A stretch of DNA of 43,496 bases, from IMG/VR virus record IMGVR_UViG_3300028829_002053, positions 1 to 43,496 of that record, one strand, 5' to 3'. The notes below the pieces were generated by a model that worked only from the letters and a program-made list of their open reading frames with translations, was not told the DNA's origin and searched no databases. The stretch comes from a virus. The stretch's first letter is position 1. Each line of letters opens with the position of its first letter. This document shows, piece after piece, positions 41,452-43,496 of this stretch. The translations under genes and the position numbers were made by a program.

Positions 41452-43496
41452 ATGGCAATTGGAAGAATTTCCGGTGCTATGCTTAAGAGTAATCTTGAGC
41501 GATTAGGCACGGATTTAGCAGTAGATACAGATTTATTATACCTCGACGTCACGAATAATCGTGTAGGTATAAACACTGCCACACCAAGTCAAAGCCTACA
41601 AGTAGATAACGTCACAATTCATGCATCGCAGATTAGAAGTACTAGTGGACCACTAGACTTAGGTGCTCCTGCTGATCTCACTATATCCGGAGGAACAAAT
41701 AATTATGTTCTTGCTACAGATGGTGCAGGAACTTTATCCTGGAAAGACGTATCAACTGTTTCAGGTGGTATAACAGGAATTACAACAGAATTAGGATCTC
41801 CAACAGATGGCAGTCTAACAACAGACGGTGCTTATTTAGGTTGGCAAACAACTACAAAAATTACAGATGCTATAGATGATTTAAATGAAGTAACAGAAAA
41901 TATTCGTAATAATACGTTTGTTCAAAGTGTTACTTTTACAGCAAGTGTAACAACCGGTGGTTCAGGATTTAGCACAACATTAAGTATATCAGCAGTTGGT
42001 AATGCGAACCGATATGTAATTGATTGGGGAGACGGTACAAGTAACACAACAACTTCTAGTACTAGTCCAAGTCACACATATACTAACTACTCTGGTAGTC
42101 CACATAGTATCACAGTTACAGCAAGTAATACAAGTGGTTCAGGTGCTGGTAGTAGTGCAAGTTTTACAAGAACAGATTACATTAGTGTATACAGTCCAGA
42201 TCCAACTGTAGACTTTGCCTTTTATGCCGCATCTAGTGGCGGAAGTCCAATTACAAGTTGGGACGACGGAGCAACAGTATACTTTCAGAATAATAGTACC
42301 AATACAAACATTGGTGGATCAACAGTTCAATGGACAATTAATTGGGGAGATGGAAGTAGTAACGAAACCATTTCAAGTGATTCTGCAACAGGCGGATCAA
42401 GTGGTGCAAGATTGGCTCATACTTTTCCAACAGCCACAGAATCAGAACAAAGTTTTACAACACAACTTACTTTAGATACAATGAGTACAGCCAACCCGGC
42501 AGTTATACCGGTTGGACCAGATAGCTCTACAATAAAAATTTATGATGATCACACACCTACAGTATCATTAGATGATAACAGTGGTGTTAATGAAGAAGCA
42601 TCAAGCGGACACATTGTACAACTTACAAATAATTCAGAAGCAGGTATCGGTAGTCATTCAACATACGGAATACAATACCAATATCAATTTGGTGACGGAA
42701 CAAGTAACGTAACAGTTAATGCAGGATCAGGCTCTTCAGGTGATAGAAACGTAGCATTAAATCATACTTACAGTTTAAGTTCAAGTGACCAAGCAAATGG
42801 TACTCCGAGAGATTACACAGGTAACGTTAGAGTTATAAGCAGTCATACTAGTAGTCCGTTTATTAGTAGCACATTTTCAGTACACGTTGAACCAGATGTA
42901 AGAGCAAACATTTCTGGAACTGCAATTACAGTTAGTGATAGAAGTGGAGATAACCAATATGATGTTTATGATGGCACAGATTATAACGGAGTCAATCGTG
43001 CATTAGTTCGTGTAACAAATACAACACAAAACGCAGATGATTATGTTTATAATTGGAATGACGGAAGTTCAAATGACACAGTAACAGAAGATGGTTCAAG
43101 CCCAGGATCAATTGGCGGAACATTGGACCATGACTTTACAGGTGTTAGTACTGGAAATAAAAATTTAAGTTTTACTGCTAACGGAACACCAGATATAACA
43201 GCACAAACAGATACAGATACTAGTTTAACTTTTGAAGTTAGAGCAATACCTAGTGCACCAGCAAATTTAAGTACTAAAAGTATAACACTTTCAGATAGTT
43301 ATGATGGTACAAGTCCTAAACTAGCGGCAAACTTTACAGACAATAGTGATTCGAATCCATTAACAGCAGGAGCAACTTTAACAACTACTACTGCAAGAAG
43401 ATATACAAGTGGGACTATTGACACTAGTGTTGTAAATAATGCGTATAACGGGCTCTCAGGCACCTTAACTGCTAAAATAAACGGTGCTGATAGAGG
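41452..43496 (+). CDS. Tail-fibre-like protein with PKD-type repeats, 3' end outside window
   Basis: 681 codons are visible and the frame is open at the right edge. AGGAG at 41441-41445 sets the start at 41452. The N-terminus (about 28-55, LLYLDVTNNRVGINTATPSQ) is a common fibre motif. At least four PKD-like beta domains follow, each with a W/F-x-DG-S-x turn and a later HTY/HTF/HDF strand: near residues 188 (IDWGDGTSN), 292 (INWGDGSSN), 407 (YQFGDGTSN) and 532 (YNWNDGSSN). PKD domains are extracellular protein- or sugar-binding modules and give length to fibres. It likely contributes to host attachment. Rich Ser/Thr/Gly content and lack of Cys fit an extracellular repeat protein. Confidence 0.85.
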   Translation, partial: MAIGRISGAMLKSNLERLGTDLAVDTDLLYLDVTNNRVGINTATPSQSLQVDNVTIHASQIRSTSGPLDLGAPADLTISGGTNNYVLATDGAGTLSWKDVSTVSGGITGITTELGSPTDGSLTTDGAYLGWQTTTKITDAIDDLNEVTENIRNNTFVQSVTFTASVTTGGSGFSTTLSISAVGNANRYVIDWGDGTSNTTTSSTSPSHTYTNYSGSPHSITVTASNTSGSGAGSSASFTRTDYISVYSPDPTVDFAFYAASSGGSPITSWDDGATVYFQNNSTNTNIGGSTVQWTINWGDGSSNETISSDSATGGSSGARLAHTFPTATESEQSFTTQLTLDTMSTANPAVIPVGPDSSTIKIYDDHTPTVSLDDNSGVNEEASSGHIVQLTNNSEAGIGSHSTYGIQYQYQFGDGTSNVTVNAGSGSSGDRNVALNHTYSLSSSDQANGTPRDYTGNVRVISSHTSSPFISSTFSVHVEPDVRANISGTAITVSDRSGDNQYDVYDGTDYNGVNRALVRVTNTTQNADDYVYNWNDGSSNDTVTEDGSSPGSIGGTLDHDFTGVSTGNKNLSFTANGTPDITAQTDTDTSLTFEVRAIPSAPANLSTKSITLSDSYDGTSPKLAANFTDNSDSNPLTAGATLTTTTARRYTSGTIDTSVVNNAYNGLSGTLTAKINGADR

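Noticed and set aside
1-43496. CRISPR arrays, tRNA genes, insertion sequences, integrase or attachment sites
   Set aside because: None seen. Repeats present are protein-domain repeats, promoter cores or hairpins, and no cloverleaf or spaced direct-repeat array was found.

Overview
The window is a 43.5 kb piece of a T4-like contractile-tailed phage genome. It is AT-rich (about one third G+C by eye) and most likely marine. The evidence is a nearly complete set of T4-type baseplate, head and late-transcription genes: gp6, gp25, gp5, gp53, gp48, gp55, gp46, gp47, gp26, gp20, gp21, gp22 and gp23. The sequences have the flavour of pelagiphage and cyanophage myoviruses. There is no photosynthesis gene, integrase, tRNA or CRISPR array, so a heterotrophic marine host such as SAR11 is plausible, but this is an inference.

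Layout. (1) 1-22,794, leftward: a tightly packed baseplate operon read from 22,794 down to the window edge. Its order is gp48-like tube cap, gp53, a 915-aa hub-like protein, gp5-like spike, PAAR tip with a peptidoglycan-hydrolase domain, gp25, gp6, then a giant virion protein of at least 4,138 aa that runs off the left edge. (2) 22,875-28,804, rightward: gp55 (late sigma), the gp47/gp46 recombination nuclease, a 58-aa histone H1-like protein, an adenylate-forming (ANL) ligase, a DUF6356-like membrane protein and a PD-(D/E)XK nuclease. (3) 28,805-29,282: a protein-free, GC-elevated stretch full of hairpins, read here as a structured non-coding RNA. (4) 30,343-29,283, leftward: gp26 plus a small gene that appears to be joined to it by -1 frameshifting. 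(5) 30,417-43,496, rightward: tape measure, portal, two small prohead genes, protease, scaffold, major capsid, then a string of virion and fibre proteins ending in a PKD-repeat fibre protein that runs off the right edge.

Regulation. Two good sigma70-type promoters lie before gp55 and before gp47/gp46 (early/middle genes). T4-type late promoter cores (NATAAATA) lie before the structural genes on both strands. The gp55 early promoter contains a late core for the opposite strand in its spacer. A 51-nt palindrome between gp26 and the tape measure gene carries two opposed late cores. Two UUCG-loop terminators separate the capsid-region genes.

The points most worth a second look are: complete absence of GCWGC (GCAGC/GCTGC) in the window although GCGGC/GCCGC occurs about sixty times; the candidate structured RNA; the putative gp26 frameshift; the ANL-ligase cassette; and the multi-domain giant protein with FG-GAP propeller and carbohydrate-binding-like modules. 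Everything was read by eye, without database searches.
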